A DNA stretch of 64,000 bases, taken from assembly GCA_001839685.1 (NCBI GenBank), contig MLAK01000186.1, forward strand, positions 31,733-95,732, given 5' to 3'. The position numbers and the translations under genes are program-made. Below, in pieces: positions 19,405-30,889 of this stretch (positions are counted from its first letter, which is position 1; each line of letters starts with the position of its first letter). The notes beneath the pieces are model-generated. The model made no database searches. It saw only the letters and a list, made by a program, of their open reading frames with translations, and was not told the DNA's origin. This DNA is from Tritrichomonas foetus (lineage: Eukaryota > Parabasalia > Tritrichomonadida > Tritrichomonadidae).

Positions 19405-20254
19405 TTGAGAGATTCAACAGGCCAATCATTTGGTGAAATATAAACGGTCGTTTCGATAGAAGACAATAATCCAATAAAGTTATTCTGCTAACTTCACGAT
19501 CAGTATCCTATATTAGTCTAAAAATCGAATTAAATGCAATGAATTTGCGTTATTAATTCATAAATATTGAGTTGAATAAACAATAAAAATGCAAAATTTA
19601 GTATATTTATGTTTATGTCGATTATATATATCAATATTAAAAACTTCGAATAATTTTCAGGTGATAATAAATTTGTTTTGACTATCAAGAAATTATATTT
19701 GGTGAAATGAATTCACCTTTTTTATGAATAATAAACGACATAATCATAAAATCACTTTTCACTAGTTTATATAATATGTCATATACAAATAAAATCTGCT
19801 CTATTGGATTTTCTTTCAATTTTCACACTTTTTTGCTCTTTTCATTCAAACACTCACTTGATTAATCGAAACCAGTAAATATCATTTTCTGATAAACAAA
19901 TTTAAAAAGTTCCAAAGAAACTTTGAATAATTATTCACAATTTTTAGATCCATTGAAAACATTCGAAATTGTTATGAAATCTAACGATCAAGCAACTTTT
20001 TCATTATTTCAATTATTATTCAAGAATTGTTATTTTCGATTATTCGGCATGAATAACTATTCGTTATCACTATTCAATATAGAATATAATTTTGGGTTTT
20101 TGAGAATTGTCTTTTGAAATTGAACTTTTTCAGTAAATTAGAGATTTTATGTACTGTTTTTGAATATGAAAATTTTTGATTTTTCAATTGCTGTCAAGAT
20201 AAAATTATTTCTCCATTTTGACAATCAAACCGCTTACAAAAATTAAAGATTCTA
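19405..20254. other. divergent intergenic region
   Basis: This 850-bp A+T-rich region lies between divergent genes. A short open stretch at about 19923-20117 lacks an ATG start. AACTTTTTC occurs near 20124. No feature could be supported beyond probable promoters. Confidence 0.35.
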
Positions 20255-21652
20255 ATGCTATTTGCCTTTCTCGCTTTCCTAAGTTACTCATTCGCCCAAA
20301 AACTAGTGAACCATGAAGATACACGAAGTTCAAAACAACATCTTTCTCATTTCAGTTTCAAAAAATCGCAGATTATTCCCATCAACAAAATTATTCCTCG
20401 AAATTCACATCTTTCCTTATATTTTGATGAGCCATATAGCTTAGTCTTATTTGATGACTGCCAGGGATGCATCATAAATGTAACACATACACAGCCAGGT
20501 AGCAATGCTGTAAAACTTGCGCAGAAAATTTCAATGCGTCTCAACAAAAAAGCAATCGGGTACTTTTTCAATGATCATATCGGCCAAATAACGATTGAAA
20601 CACTCAACTCACACGATACTCAATTTCATGCAGCTAAAATCGTTCTTCAAAATGATCAAGCTATTGTCAAGCATTCAGATTTTCCAACAAATTTCAATCA
20701 AAAATCTGATAAAGAATCCAACTTCATTCAAAAATCTAATTTAAATAATAAATCAGATATAAATATAGAATCTCATGGAAATCAACCAACTTTGAAAGAC
20801 ACAAATGATGCCTTAAAATTAGGCAGGAATCAAAACATTATCAAAAAGAAAATCAAAAATCAAAAAAATCCTAATCTTAGATTATTACCAAATATCAATG
20901 AAATCACACAATTTAATAATGGCAAAATAGATACATTAAATTTGCTCTTGCCAAACGAGCCAAATTTTATCTATTCAGCTTCACTTCATCACTTCACAAA
21001 TCTCAATCATAAGAAAAATCGATTGTTCATTGTGAACCAGCTCAATAATAGTGATAACAATTCAGGAAAAGGTGACAACACCAAAGAAGGAAGTAGCATG
21101 TCTGATGATTTCAGTAACGATGATGATCCCGAAAAACTACAGCCAAACAAGAGCAAGAAAATGCCGGTAATTATTGCTTCCATTATCGCAGTAATTATTA
21201 TCCTCGGAATAATAATGATTATTGTTTCCATCCTTCGTCACAATCGAAAATATCAAGCGCGGGAAACAAACACTCAGACTAACGATAACGCAGAAAATGT
21301 TGAACGTGAAAATGGTCGTTCAAGCAGTGCAAGTGGAAGCAGCGCAAGCTCAGTGGGAAATCGAAAACGATTAAAAATCAGAAGAGTATTCACCCCTGAA
21401 AATATCAGGCTTTATGAGAACTCGTCTTGCAACAACAGCAACAGCAGTCTTTTTGATACAAGCGGACACTGCAATGATGATGGATTTTCTGATGATCCAT
21501 TCTTTATCGGTGATGGTGAATTTCGACCAAATGAAACTGGCGAAACAGAGGGATATCCAGAAAACAACTTTAAACAAGCTTTCATTGAATACAGAGTTCC
21601 TGATGAAACAATGCTTCATGCCTTTCTCAATGAAGTGAACACAAAATCGTGA
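20255..21652 (+). CDS. type I surface membrane protein with DPF-containing tail
   Basis: The 465-aa protein has a clear signal peptide (MLFAFLAFLSYSFAQ), an extracellular region of about 285 residues that includes an Asn/Lys-rich middle, and an acidic stalk. One transmembrane helix follows (about 304-327, IIASIIAVIIILGIIMIIV), then a cytoplasmic tail of about 135 residues with Ser-rich and acidic stretches. The tail contains FSDDPFF near residue 412, matching the tail of the Pmp-like protein at 22981-26821 (ISDDPFK). At the DNA level both share TTTCTGATGATCCATTC. The ectodomain was not recognised. It is probably a plasma-membrane or endosomal receptor or adhesin. DPF motifs in other eukaryotes bind clathrin-adaptor appendages; applying that here is inference. 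Confidence 0.78.
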   Translation: MLFAFLAFLSYSFAQKLVNHEDTRSSKQHLSHFSFKKSQIIPINKIIPRNSHLSLYFDEPYSLVLFDDCQGCIINVTHTQPGSNAVKLAQKISMRLNKKAIGYFFNDHIGQITIETLNSHDTQFHAAKIVLQNDQAIVKHSDFPTNFNQKSDKESNFIQKSNLNNKSDINIESHGNQPTLKDTNDALKLGRNQNIIKKKIKNQKNPNLRLLPNINEITQFNNGKIDTLNLLLPNEPNFIYSASLHHFTNLNHKKNRLFIVNQLNNSDNNSGKGDNTKEGSSMSDDFSNDDDPEKLQPNKSKKMPVIIASIIAVIIILGIIMIIVSILRHNRKYQARETNTQTNDNAENVERENGRSSSASGSSASSVGNRKRLKIRRVFTPENIRLYENSSCNNSNSSLFDTSGHCNDDGFSDDPFFIGDGEFRPNETGETEGYPENNFKQAFIEYRVPDETMLHAFLNEVNTKS

Positions 21653-22980
21653 AAATTTTATATCTTTCTGTGATATTTCACATTGAATTAATAATTCAAC
21701 CAGTTGGCAGAAATGAAGTTAATTTGTATTGTTTGTAGATGTTATTTATATATTGACAGAAAAATTCATTTTCATGAATTTTATTTATTGCAAAATAAAG
21801 ATATTGTAAGATCAAATTTTTATTACAAATATTTGTCATTCATCATTAGTATATTCAGAAAGAAAAGAATCAATGATATCATATTTTGAGAATTTGAGCC
21901 TATATATGTAAAATTGTTTTTAATTATCAATCTAGGAATTGTGTTTCTTAAACATACTGGGTTTCTTGTAATTTCTTAATTTGCAGATTTAAATAAAACT
22001 GCACACTTTTGTTTTCTTCCATTATCTCATCACTAGCCTTATTCATCTTTATTAACAACAATGGATAAAAATTGTGATTACCATTGTAAGTCATAAAATA
22101 TATATCAATTCAATATAAAAAAAAAGTATCTACAAGTTGAATATTTGATAATCATTCATGATAGTAGTATTAAAAATTCCTAAAAATGAGGAAAACAACG
22201 GTAGGGACAAGGAGAAAAGTGACTTTATATCTATATACTATTGTGATGAATAAATCATCATTTGATTGAATATTTTGTGATAAGCTAACAATTCATTAGT
22301 ACGCTATCAAATTTTGGTTAAGTGTATTTCTCTTCTTCTTCATCAAATAAGTCTCTTCATTTGTAAATTAACGGAATTTATTTTTTAATTACATATTTTC
22401 TTTACGATTTCGCTCACTTGGCAGTTTGACAAGAATTTCTTGAAGATTTGATATTATCTCAAATAAAGTCAGAACTGATTCAAATTTCAGATTGTAAATA
22501 ATTAAATATACAAAATTCTCTCATCCCAAATAGTTCAAACACATATTTTTCCCTGTTTCTCAATAAAATAATAATCAATACATTTTCTTAACCAACTCAA
22601 ATTGAATGCATTTTTGTCAGCTTTCGTTGGCAAGTACACATAGTTTTTCCACAATAATATTTCTAAGACATGAATTCAATTTGTGTATATTTATTCCCTG
22701 TGTCATATGATAAACGTAATGAAATCGCGAATATCTTGCCTTTTCCAAAGAGAAGTATTGAAAACCGTCAACAATTCTCTTAAAAAATGTCAAATCACTT
22801 CCATTAAATGGATCATCACAATAAAAAAATCCGCTTTCAGACCAACATAAATTTGATATAAAAATTGATAACATATTATAAATTTATTTTGTCTGATTCA
22901 GTAAAGATGTATTCAAACTTTCAAGTAAAAATTGACTGAAATTTTGTCGAAACTATAATAATCACAGAATCATCTCATTC
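21653..22980. other. 1.3-kb intergenic region with a tail-motif remnant
   Basis: This DNA is A+T-rich and mostly without coding signal, apart from the minus-strand ORF at 22617-22874. A CTCACTTGGCAGTTT stretch at about 22428 nearly recurs at about 31244 as GTCACTTGGCAATTT. The last bases before the next ATG (ATCATCTCATTC) fit the parabasalid initiator pattern TCA-Y-W. Confidence 0.35.
22617..22874 (-). pseudogene. probable remnant of a surface-protein cytoplasmic tail
   Basis: This 85-codon ORF contains NLCWSESGFFYCDDPFNGSD, which lines up with NPLWSASFNGISDDPFKND in the tail of the neighbouring Pmp-like protein (N..WS.S, then DDPF). The DNA core TGATGATCCATT is also shared. There is no upstream ectodomain or transmembrane helix, so it looks like a detached fragment of an inverted paralogue. 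It is short, and the call rests on about 20 aligned residues. Confidence 0.35.
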
Positions 22981-25900
22981 ATGCTCTTTTTTTGCTTATT
23001 TCACTGTATTCAGGCATCACTCCTTAATAAAACAGTATTATTGGAAAAAGAAAATAAACCATCATTTGTTCCACGTCCTGAGGAAAATAATGATGATTTT
23101 AGTCACATTAATGTCAATAAAGTGTACAATGAAGGTGTTAATTATGGAAGAAGTGTATATGAAGGATCAACAATTCGAGTTACTGGTTCTTCCTTTTTAA
23201 GTAATTATGCATTTGGGGCAGGGAATGTTTTAGGATCTGGTGGAGCGATTTTTGCTTTTAATTCTCAATTATATATTGGATGTAGTTCATCCTACTCAAC
23301 AATATTCAATTCAAATCAAGCTAATCAAGGTGGAGCTATTGCAATTCTTTCAGGTGATTTATATGTTGATGGAACAAGTTTAAAAAGGGTGGAATTTATT
23401 AACAATGTCGCTTTCTTTATTGGTGGCGCAGTTTCAATAATTGGAGGATCAACTTCAACTTATTCTACTAGTTCTAACATCGAGTTGAATAAGAATGAAA
23501 TGAGAAACTTTTTTCATATGAAACAATGCCTTTTTTCTGAAAACTCCGCAAAAGAGTTTTGTGGTGCTTTATCAGTGACTAGAATTGGAGACAGCTGGAT
23601 TGAAGAATGCTCTTTTGAAAAAAACGCGGCACAACATTCAGCAGGAGCTATTGGTACCTATGAATCTTCTAGATTCTATCTATTTAAATGCAACTTCATT
23701 GAGAATTGTTGTGGAAATCGTCTCTTCTTTAAAACATCACCAGGTGATGCTGATCAACAAGTTTTTTCACATGCTAAATCATATCGAAGCAAAAAACTTC
23801 GACTTTACCGTGGAGGTGGAGCGATTTTATGTAAAAGAACATTTTTTGTTGACAATGTTGATGGAGATATGAATGATGATGACAATTTTCATTTCAAAAG
23901 GCCTGATGGTGATTTATATTTTGCAACACAACATTGTTGCTTTATAGGGAACAAATGTGAAAGAGATTGGGAAGAAAAAGAAGAAAATAGGAATAGTTTT
24001 GTTCCTTGGAGACCTGGATTCGATATTTTGTTTGTAAGTGATTCAAAATATCAAAGTTATGAAGATAATTTTATGAATAAGAAAAATTTTGCATTAGGGT
24101 TTATGAACAAAGAAGGAAATCTTGAATTTGATAATTCTAAGCAATTTTTCTGGGGGACTCGTTTTTGGGCATCAGAAAATGCTGACACTTCCAAAATTAA
24201 AGGACAAATTGAAGCAAAATGTTTAGGAAACACCAATATCAATATGGATAATGATTATTATGAAAATGTTTTGAGTGTAGTTAATGATTTAACATATCTT
24301 CCAACAAATGCTTTTACTGAACATGTAATCAATAATAATGATCAAAACTTTAATGAAGAAAATAATATTTTACCAACAACAATTATGCCACAAATTACAA
24401 AATTACCAGAAAGAACAACAAGATCAATGACACCTAAACCTTATGGAACTAGTGGAACTAAAATTGCCAGTGTTAAAACAAATGTTGGTACATCATATTC
24501 ACCATCCAATTCTTTCTCTATTTCTTCAATCTTTACTAATTCAGATTTCTTCACATATTCCTCACAATTTACCAAATCTGAAGATTTCACGATTTCAAGT
24601 ACTTTTTCCGAATCTCAAGATTTTACTATATCTAGTGTATTTACTAAATCAAGTGATTTCACAATCTCATCAGAATTTTCTTCATCAGATATTTTCACTT
24701 TCTCATCTCAATTTACCAATTCGAATTACTTTACTTTATCTTCACAATTTTCTCAATCGAATGATTTCACTATATCATCNNNNNNNNNNNNNNNNNNNNN
24801 NNNNNNNNNNNNNNNNNNNNNNNNNNNNNNNNNNNNNNNNNNNNNNNNNNNNNNNNNNNNNNNNNNNNNNNNNNNNNNNNNNNNNNNNNNNNNNNNNNNN
24901 NNNNNNNNNNNNNNNNNNNNNNNNNNNNNNNNNNNNNNNNNNNNNNNNNNNNNNNNNNNNNNNNNNNNNNNNNNNNNNNNNNNNNNNNNNNNNNNNNNNN
25001 NNNNNNNNNNNNNNNNNNNNNNNNNNNNNNNNNNNNNNNNNNNNNNNNNNNNNNNNNNNNNNNNNNNNNNNNNNNNNNNNNNNNNNNNNNNNNNNNNNNN
25101 NNNNNNNNNNNNNNNNNNNNNNNNNNNNNNNNNNNNNNNNNNNNNNNNNNNNNNNNNNNNNNNNNNNNNNNNNNNNNNNNNNNNNNNNNNNNNNNNNNNN
25201 NNNNNNNNNNNNNNNNNNNNNNNNNNNNNNNNNNNNNNNNNNNNNNNNNNNNNNNNNNNNNNNNNNNNNNNNNNNNNNNNNNNNNNNNNNNNNNNNNNNN
25301 NNNNNNNNNNNNNNNNNNNNNNNNNNNNNNNNNNNNNNNNNNNNNNNNNNNNNNNNNNNNNNNNNNNNNNNNNNNNNNNNNNNNNNNNNNNNNNNNNNNN
25401 NNNNNNNNNNNNNNNNNNNNNNNNNNNNNNNNNNNNNNNNNNNNNNNNNNNNNNNNNNNNNNNNNNNNNAAGATTTCACTATATCATCCCAATTTTCTCA
25501 ATCGAATGATTTCACAATCTCATCACAGTTTTCTCAATCAGAAGATTTCACTATATCTTCACAATTCTCTCAATCGAATGATTTCACTATATCATCACAA
25601 TTCTCACAATCTAATGATTTCACTATTTCTTCACAATTTTCACAATCGAATGATTTCACTATATCATCCCAATTTTCTCAATCAGAAGATTTTACAATTT
25701 CCTCAATTTTCACGAAATCAGGTCACTTCACATTATCATCTGATTTTTCATTATCAAATGAATTCACAATATCTTCACAATTTTCACAATCAGAAGACTT
25801 TACTATATCTTCACAATTCTCCAAATCAAATGATTTTTCAATTTCTTCAATTTTCACCGAATCTCACGATTTCTCCAAATCGGAAATATTTTCATTTTCT

Positions 25901-26821
25901 GAATTTTTTTCGATTTCATCTCAATTTTCAAAATCTAATGATTTTACAATATCATCTGTTTTCTCTTTATCTGATCCTTTCTCATTCTCGGCCGGTTTTT
26001 CAAACTCACTCGATTTTTCAATATCCGACATTTTCTCAAATTCTTTAATTTTTACAAAATCGAAAGATTTCTCAAGATCATTTGATTTCACAGAATCTCT
26101 TTCTTTTTCAGAGTCAAATCATTTTACTCGATCAAAAATATTCACTTCATCAACAGTTTTTACAAAATCAAAAGATTTCACCGAATCAAACAAATTCACA
26201 ATTTCCACTCAATTTTCCCCATCAAAAGAATTTGATGTCACTGATGAATTTTCATCTTCAAGCAATTTCTCTCCAACTCTTGGATTTTCATATACGAAAG
26301 AATTTTCACAAACACAGCCTTTTTCATATTCACAAGTTTTTTCATTATCAAATGAATTCACAGTTTCTAATACTTTGGCAACAAGAACTTTCACAGATTC
26401 TCATATTTTCATTATTGTTGATATAAATAATCGAGAAGAAGAAGAAAAGTTCAGTTTAGGTACAATTATTGGAATTATTGTTGCATCGATTGTAGTGTTG
26501 GCAATTATCATTGGAATTATTTTGTTCATCAGAAGAAAGAAAGATATTTCTGAATCATCAGAAAACCAAGAACTTAATGAAGAAGTGTTCAGATCGACTG
26601 ATAAAACGATGAGTATTACAACAGAGAATCCACTTTGGTCAGCAAGTTTTAATGGAATTTCTGATGATCCATTCAAAAATGATTTTGAAGAGGGAATTAA
26701 TTATTTCTTGCATGAAATCATTGGTGTGCCAAATCAAAATCAGACAATGAAAGATAATTCAGACATCTCTATGATGATGTTGGAACAATCTGAATCAGGA
26801 AATGTTTTATATGATGAATAA
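22981..26821 (+). CDS. Pmp-like surface protein with FTISSQF repeat stalk, spans an assembly gap
   Basis: A signal peptide (MLFFCLFHCIQAS) is followed by a parallel beta-helix head of the chlamydial polymorphic-membrane-protein type, with GGAIFAF, GGAIAIL and GGAILCK turns in residues about 75-290 and N-x-NxA-type repeats. Next comes a long stalk of 12-residue repeats (consensus DFTISSQFSQSN, 36 bp), one transmembrane helix (TIIGIIVASIVVLAIIIGII) and a cytoplasmic tail with NPLW and ISDDPF. The stalk is interrupted by Ns at 24780-25469. The reading frames before and after the Ns differ by one, so the gap length is not exact; the same repeat on both sides shows it is one gene. It is probably a surface adhesin. 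The exact protein length is unknown. Confidence 0.87.
24533..26390 (+). repeat. 36-bp coding tandem repeat (FTISSQFSQSND-like units)
   Basis: Dozens of 12-codon units alternate Phe and Ser at fixed spacing. Units next to the gap are nearly identical and units toward the transmembrane helix are degenerate (FSKSEIFSFSEF, FTESLSFSESNH). This gradient suggests ongoing homogenisation in the centre. The repeat is what broke the assembly. Confidence 0.85.
24780..25469. other. assembly gap (690 N)
   Basis: A run of N lies inside the surface-protein repeat. The coding frame is at positions with remainder 1 (mod 3) before it and remainder 2 after it. A single continuous gene would therefore need a true gap length of the form 3k+2. 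Confidence 0.95.
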
Positions 26822-27349
26822 AAAATGAGTGTGCAATTTTTTTTAATTTTTTCTTCTTGCTTCATAAATTTCCCGAATCTTTCTCCCTTTTTATCAGTTC
26901 ATTTTATTAAAGTCAACACTAAATAATTCATAAATATTTGAAGAAATTTGAGTCCATATGGCTCATTTTGAAGAAACAGACGAAATAGTTACCAGCGCAA
27001 TTGCTAGAAATATTCGAGATACTCTACGAGCACGATCTCCAAAAATTGCATTTTCTTTATCAAGAATCAGAGTCGTCTGGAATTTGAGTATAATTTTCGT
27101 TATTTCACTTAGGCATTGGATAGACCTAGGAAGGAAACTCAAATCAAGTAGAAATTTTTTAAAAAAATCTAATTTTTAATCGCGTTCTCTTTTCATCAAG
27201 AAAATACTGAGTGTAATACACTTATTAGACCTGCTCCACACGATCTGTAATAAATTTCCTTCGGAATTCTCAAAAAAATGAAAAGGAAAAAATATGTTTT
27301 ATGTAATATTTACTTCACACAAAGTAACATTTCATGCATCAACAACTTC
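26822..27349. other. intergenic region between convergent genes
   Basis: 528 bp. It contains a 73-codon ATG ORF at 26958-27179 (MAHFEETDEIVTSAIARNIR) whose first 39 codons look slightly gene-like but match nothing known to me. It is not called as a gene. Confidence 0.3.
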
Positions 27350-28876
27350 TTAACTGAATATGTCTTCGGTAATTGTATCAACATAATAGTTTGTTGTCAT
27401 GCTCTTATCAATATTGGTTAAATTAAATTCGTATGCAAGGCATGTGTATTCATCCAATTCTGATTTTGAATCCCAAAATACACGAGCCTCTTCTGTTGTT
27501 AATTTAACTTCAAAAAGATTCACTGTAGCAAATTGTTTGTCACAATACTCAAATTCTGAAGATGGAGTAAAAGATTTCCAAGGAATTACAGGTCCACCTG
27601 AACACGTTAAAATATGAGAATTTCTGAGCTTTCCATAATATGAGTTATTGGCAAATCGTTCTTTAAATACGCGTCGGTATATTTCCCAGTTATAATCACA
27701 AGATGATAGTTTTCCTATCGTTAGTGTAATTTTATTAACTGATACTCTATCACCTGAAAAAACGATTTTTGGTCTTTTTTCTGCATTGCCTGAAATAATA
27801 TTAAGATTTGGAATATATTGCTGATCTGGGATTTTAAGGGTTCCGTCATACATCATGGAATTAATGGTTCCTGTAACTTCCATATTTGAAGGAATTGTAT
27901 AAGAATTAGAATTCATTTGAACATCAAGAATACCAACTTTAAAAGTCATCGGGCCGCGGTTTTTGTTTTGCGCAGAAATGGTCGAAGAAGACTTAATATC
28001 GAGATAATCGATGACTGTTTCGGTAAAATTATGTGAATTTGCCAAATACTTAATTATTATATTAGAACTTGAATGAACATATCCGAATGAGAAAGATTTC
28101 GTCAAACCAGCCTGGTTGCCTTCATATTCAAATGTAAGAGTACGTAGATTAGTTAAATTAACTTTAAATTGATTGACGAGTGGTTCTTGAAATATTACTT
28201 TAAGATTGTTAACATCAGAAAATTCGACTTTTTGAGAGGCAATATTCCCAATCCTCAGAGTCCATTCACTTTGTGTAAAGGAGATATGATAGTCAATAGC
28301 TAAGTTTGAAAATGATATTGGATTATCTATTTTCATTGCGTTTTTCAAATTGAGGTAAACTTGACGGTAACGTTGGGTATTGAACAAAGTTAGAGCTTTG
28401 AATTTTGTTACATTTGTATGAACATTAACACCTAAATCTGTAAAATCGATGTATATTTTAGATTTATCGCCATCTTTAATTTGATTTAAGGCATTCTCAA
28501 AGTCCTGCTCATAAGTATCCCAATGAATGGTGATATCTGAGATGTTTCTAAATAAATCTAGATTTTGATTGTAGAACGAAGAATAAAGATCAATTTTCTT
28601 CACGCGACTCCAATCTAAATCGGCAAGATTGGGGTTGAGGATTTTACCTGTAAGATATATGTATTCGAAAGGAATAACTTTGTCTGATGGATTTCTAAAG
28701 CGGAAGAAAATATCATCAGCATATAATATTGAAAAAGCATTTTGGTAATGCTGATCAATAATTATAGAATTTGTGTCTTCAACATAAAGATTAACTTTTT
28801 TGAGTTCAAGATTTGGGAGAACTTGTAAAGGATGAATGTCATTATAACTGATTGCTCTTACACCACCATGAATCAT
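27350..28876 (-). CDS. C-terminal part of a large secreted protein (after in-frame TGA)
   Basis: These 508 codons are in exactly the same frame as the ORF at 28886-30889 and are separated from it by TGA-CAT-TCA-CAA. The ATG has no signal peptide, yet the sequence is beta-rich with many N-x-S/T sites and no transmembrane helix, as expected for the downstream half of a secreted protein. Its C-terminus (CDKQFATVN ... YTCLAYEFN) is related to the C-terminus of the upstream ORF (CDKYSTI ... MTCVGYRID), so the two halves are probably an internal duplication. The decayed paralogue at 34030-35015 runs through the junction without a stop. The family was not recognised. Confidence 0.7.
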   Translation of the reverse strand: MIHGGVRAISYNDIHPLQVLPNLELKKVNLYVEDTNSIIIDQHYQNAFSILYADDIFFRFRNPSDKVIPFEYIYLTGKILNPNLADLDWSRVKKIDLYSSFYNQNLDLFRNISDITIHWDTYEQDFENALNQIKDGDKSKIYIDFTDLGVNVHTNVTKFKALTLFNTQRYRQVYLNLKNAMKIDNPISFSNLAIDYHISFTQSEWTLRIGNIASQKVEFSDVNNLKVIFQEPLVNQFKVNLTNLRTLTFEYEGNQAGLTKSFSFGYVHSSSNIIIKYLANSHNFTETVIDYLDIKSSSTISAQNKNRGPMTFKVGILDVQMNSNSYTIPSNMEVTGTINSMMYDGTLKIPDQQYIPNLNIISGNAEKRPKIVFSGDRVSVNKITLTIGKLSSCDYNWEIYRRVFKERFANNSYYGKLRNSHILTCSGGPVIPWKSFTPSSEFEYCDKQFATVNLFEVKLTTEEARVFWDSKSELDEYTCLAYEFNLTNIDKSMTTNYYVDTITEDIFS

Positions 28877-28885
28877 TTGTGAATG

Positions 28886-30889
28886 TCATTGGATAAATCC
28901 ATCCTCAGTGAATAATGATCCTTGTTCTGGATACCTAGCAATATATTTAACCTTATATTCTGTTTCAAGCTTTTTATCAATACGATATCCAACACAAGTC
29001 ATTGAGTCTGTAGCTTCATTCGATGCTAAAAATTCTTTGCAACAAGGATTGTTCTCTGTCACCCTTTCTCTCTTTGGCCAAATTGTGGAATATTTATCAC
29101 AAACTGTTGTAATAGCACCTTCTTGTTGCCAATAATCATCGGAATTAATATAATATTTGTCTGACTTTGGTGAAATGACAAATTTATTGCAATCTAAGTT
29201 TGGTTGGCACATGACATAAAATCTCTTCGAATCTGGCATTTCAGTATCTGCTAATTTTGATTCTTTAGGATAATTATCAAAACTTATGCCTTCTCGGTGA
29301 ATATTTGTCGCGATATAATACTTGCTACCAGAAAATGTAATATTCTCATTTAAGTAAAGTGGAAGCTTCCAATTCAATTTCTCATAAGATTCTAAGTCAA
29401 TATAAGATCCATTTAATATTTCCAAATTGTTGATGTTGTTGACAAATTCGTTAACTCCAATAGCTTCGTCATCAGTTGATCCACGAGCAAAAACACCATA
29501 TTGATAGGACTTTTTTTCACTACTATCATGATATGTTTCTGGAAACACGATTTTATTTTGAACTATGTATTTAGCATTTGATGTGAAGAAATTATCCAAA
29601 TAACTCTCTGAAATATAAACATTGACAGTTGGTTCTTTGTTATCAACGTAGTAGTTAACTTTGTAGCTATTTGAAACATATAAATTGGTAGCATTGCTTG
29701 TAAGTGGTACAATATGGAAATTCAAAGATTCTATGTTAATATCCTTATATGACATCTTGACAACTGAAGCAAGAACAACGTCAGAGTGGTTGAGATAAAC
29801 ATGCATGTCATCATTGAATGAATTGATTCCAACAATGGGCTTTCCTGTTTCCATGAATAATGAAAGTGATCCAGTAAAATGAGTTTCAACAGGCTTGGCT
29901 CCTGATATATATTTTGATCCCAGAAGAAAGTCAACAAATCGATATGGTGCCCAATCATCTGATTTGACTGTAACAACCCAATTAAGTGAGCCGTAAAAAT
30001 CAATTGTAAGTAAAGCAGCTTCACTTTTCACGTTTAATGGTTCAGCAAGGCAATTATCATTTGTGATTATGAAAGTTGGGGATAAAATGTCTGGGTAATT
30101 CTTTTTGAAAGTGTCTTCTTTAAGATTAATTATTCTTGGAGTTGAGAAGATATTTTTGGTGATTTGAATCTTTGGAGATGTTTCGTTGAGAGCAATATCA
30201 ATGCTTGTATTTGTAAAAGTGCATGTGAAGCCAGGATCATTCAATGTGATTTCGGTGGCGTCAGTCAAATTAAGTATTCTTGGTGCTTTCTTCAGTATAT
30301 AATTGACGTTTTCATGAAGAATGACGCAATAAAAAGATGACCAATCACAAACGGGATATTTTCCAGAAAATCCAGAATTTTTGACATCAAGAATAGGACC
30401 GTCACGAAGCGCCTTTCCTTCTCCTGAGGCCCACATATCTTTAGACACATCAGGGAAAGTGGCATTTATAACACCTGATCCAAGAGGAGTGACATTGCTG
30501 GCATGTTTCGTAGTATCTGATGAATTAACAAACCTTATAGTTAGGTGATATTGATTGTTAAAATTAACGGAGAATCTATTTGCTGTGGGCAAGTAAATTG
30601 TACTGCCATGTGCGTACTTGTTAAGTACAATCGTGCCGTTATAGTCATAACCGTTTGGAACATACAACTTAACTGTAGATCTATTTTGAGTATCACTGAA
30701 TGCATTATACCATTTTGGACCATACATTTTGTCGCATCCAGATGGATGAGATTTTTCGAATTGATTTTTGCAACCATCTTTGGTTTCTTCTATGCAAAAA
30801 CATAATGAAAAACGATTTATACCTTCAAAGTTAGGGTTATCATTGTCGATGTATTCGCAAAGTATGCTGGAGAGGAAAAGCCAAAACAT
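28886..30889 (-). CDS. large secreted protein, N-terminal part ending at in-frame TGA
   Basis: This 667-aa ORF has a short signal peptide (MFWLFLSSILCEY), a Cys-containing start (SLCFCIEETKDGC), many potential N-glycosylation sites and a repetitive beta-rich body. It ends TEDGFIQ-TGA. Reading on, the same frame continues HSQ-MIHGGVRA for 508 more codons, so the ancestral protein was about 1,179 aa. It has no transmembrane helix or GPI-like tail, so it is probably secreted. A decayed paralogue shares the start (MFW..., then ICFCFET) and the Cys-rich end. The molecular function is unknown. Confidence 0.75.
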   Translation of the reverse strand: MFWLFLSSILCEYIDNDNPNFEGINRFSLCFCIEETKDGCKNQFEKSHPSGCDKMYGPKWYNAFSDTQNRSTVKLYVPNGYDYNGTIVLNKYAHGSTIYLPTANRFSVNFNNQYHLTIRFVNSSDTTKHASNVTPLGSGVINATFPDVSKDMWASGEGKALRDGPILDVKNSGFSGKYPVCDWSSFYCVILHENVNYILKKAPRILNLTDATEITLNDPGFTCTFTNTSIDIALNETSPKIQITKNIFSTPRIINLKEDTFKKNYPDILSPTFIITNDNCLAEPLNVKSEAALLTIDFYGSLNWVVTVKSDDWAPYRFVDFLLGSKYISGAKPVETHFTGSLSLFMETGKPIVGINSFNDDMHVYLNHSDVVLASVVKMSYKDINIESLNFHIVPLTSNATNLYVSNSYKVNYYVDNKEPTVNVYISESYLDNFFTSNAKYIVQNKIVFPETYHDSSEKKSYQYGVFARGSTDDEAIGVNEFVNNINNLEILNGSYIDLESYEKLNWKLPLYLNENITFSGSKYYIATNIHREGISFDNYPKESKLADTEMPDSKRFYVMCQPNLDCNKFVISPKSDKYYINSDDYWQQEGAITTVCDKYSTIWPKRERVTENNPCCKEFLASNEATDSMTCVGYRIDKKLETEYKVKYIARYPEQGSLFTEDGFIQ

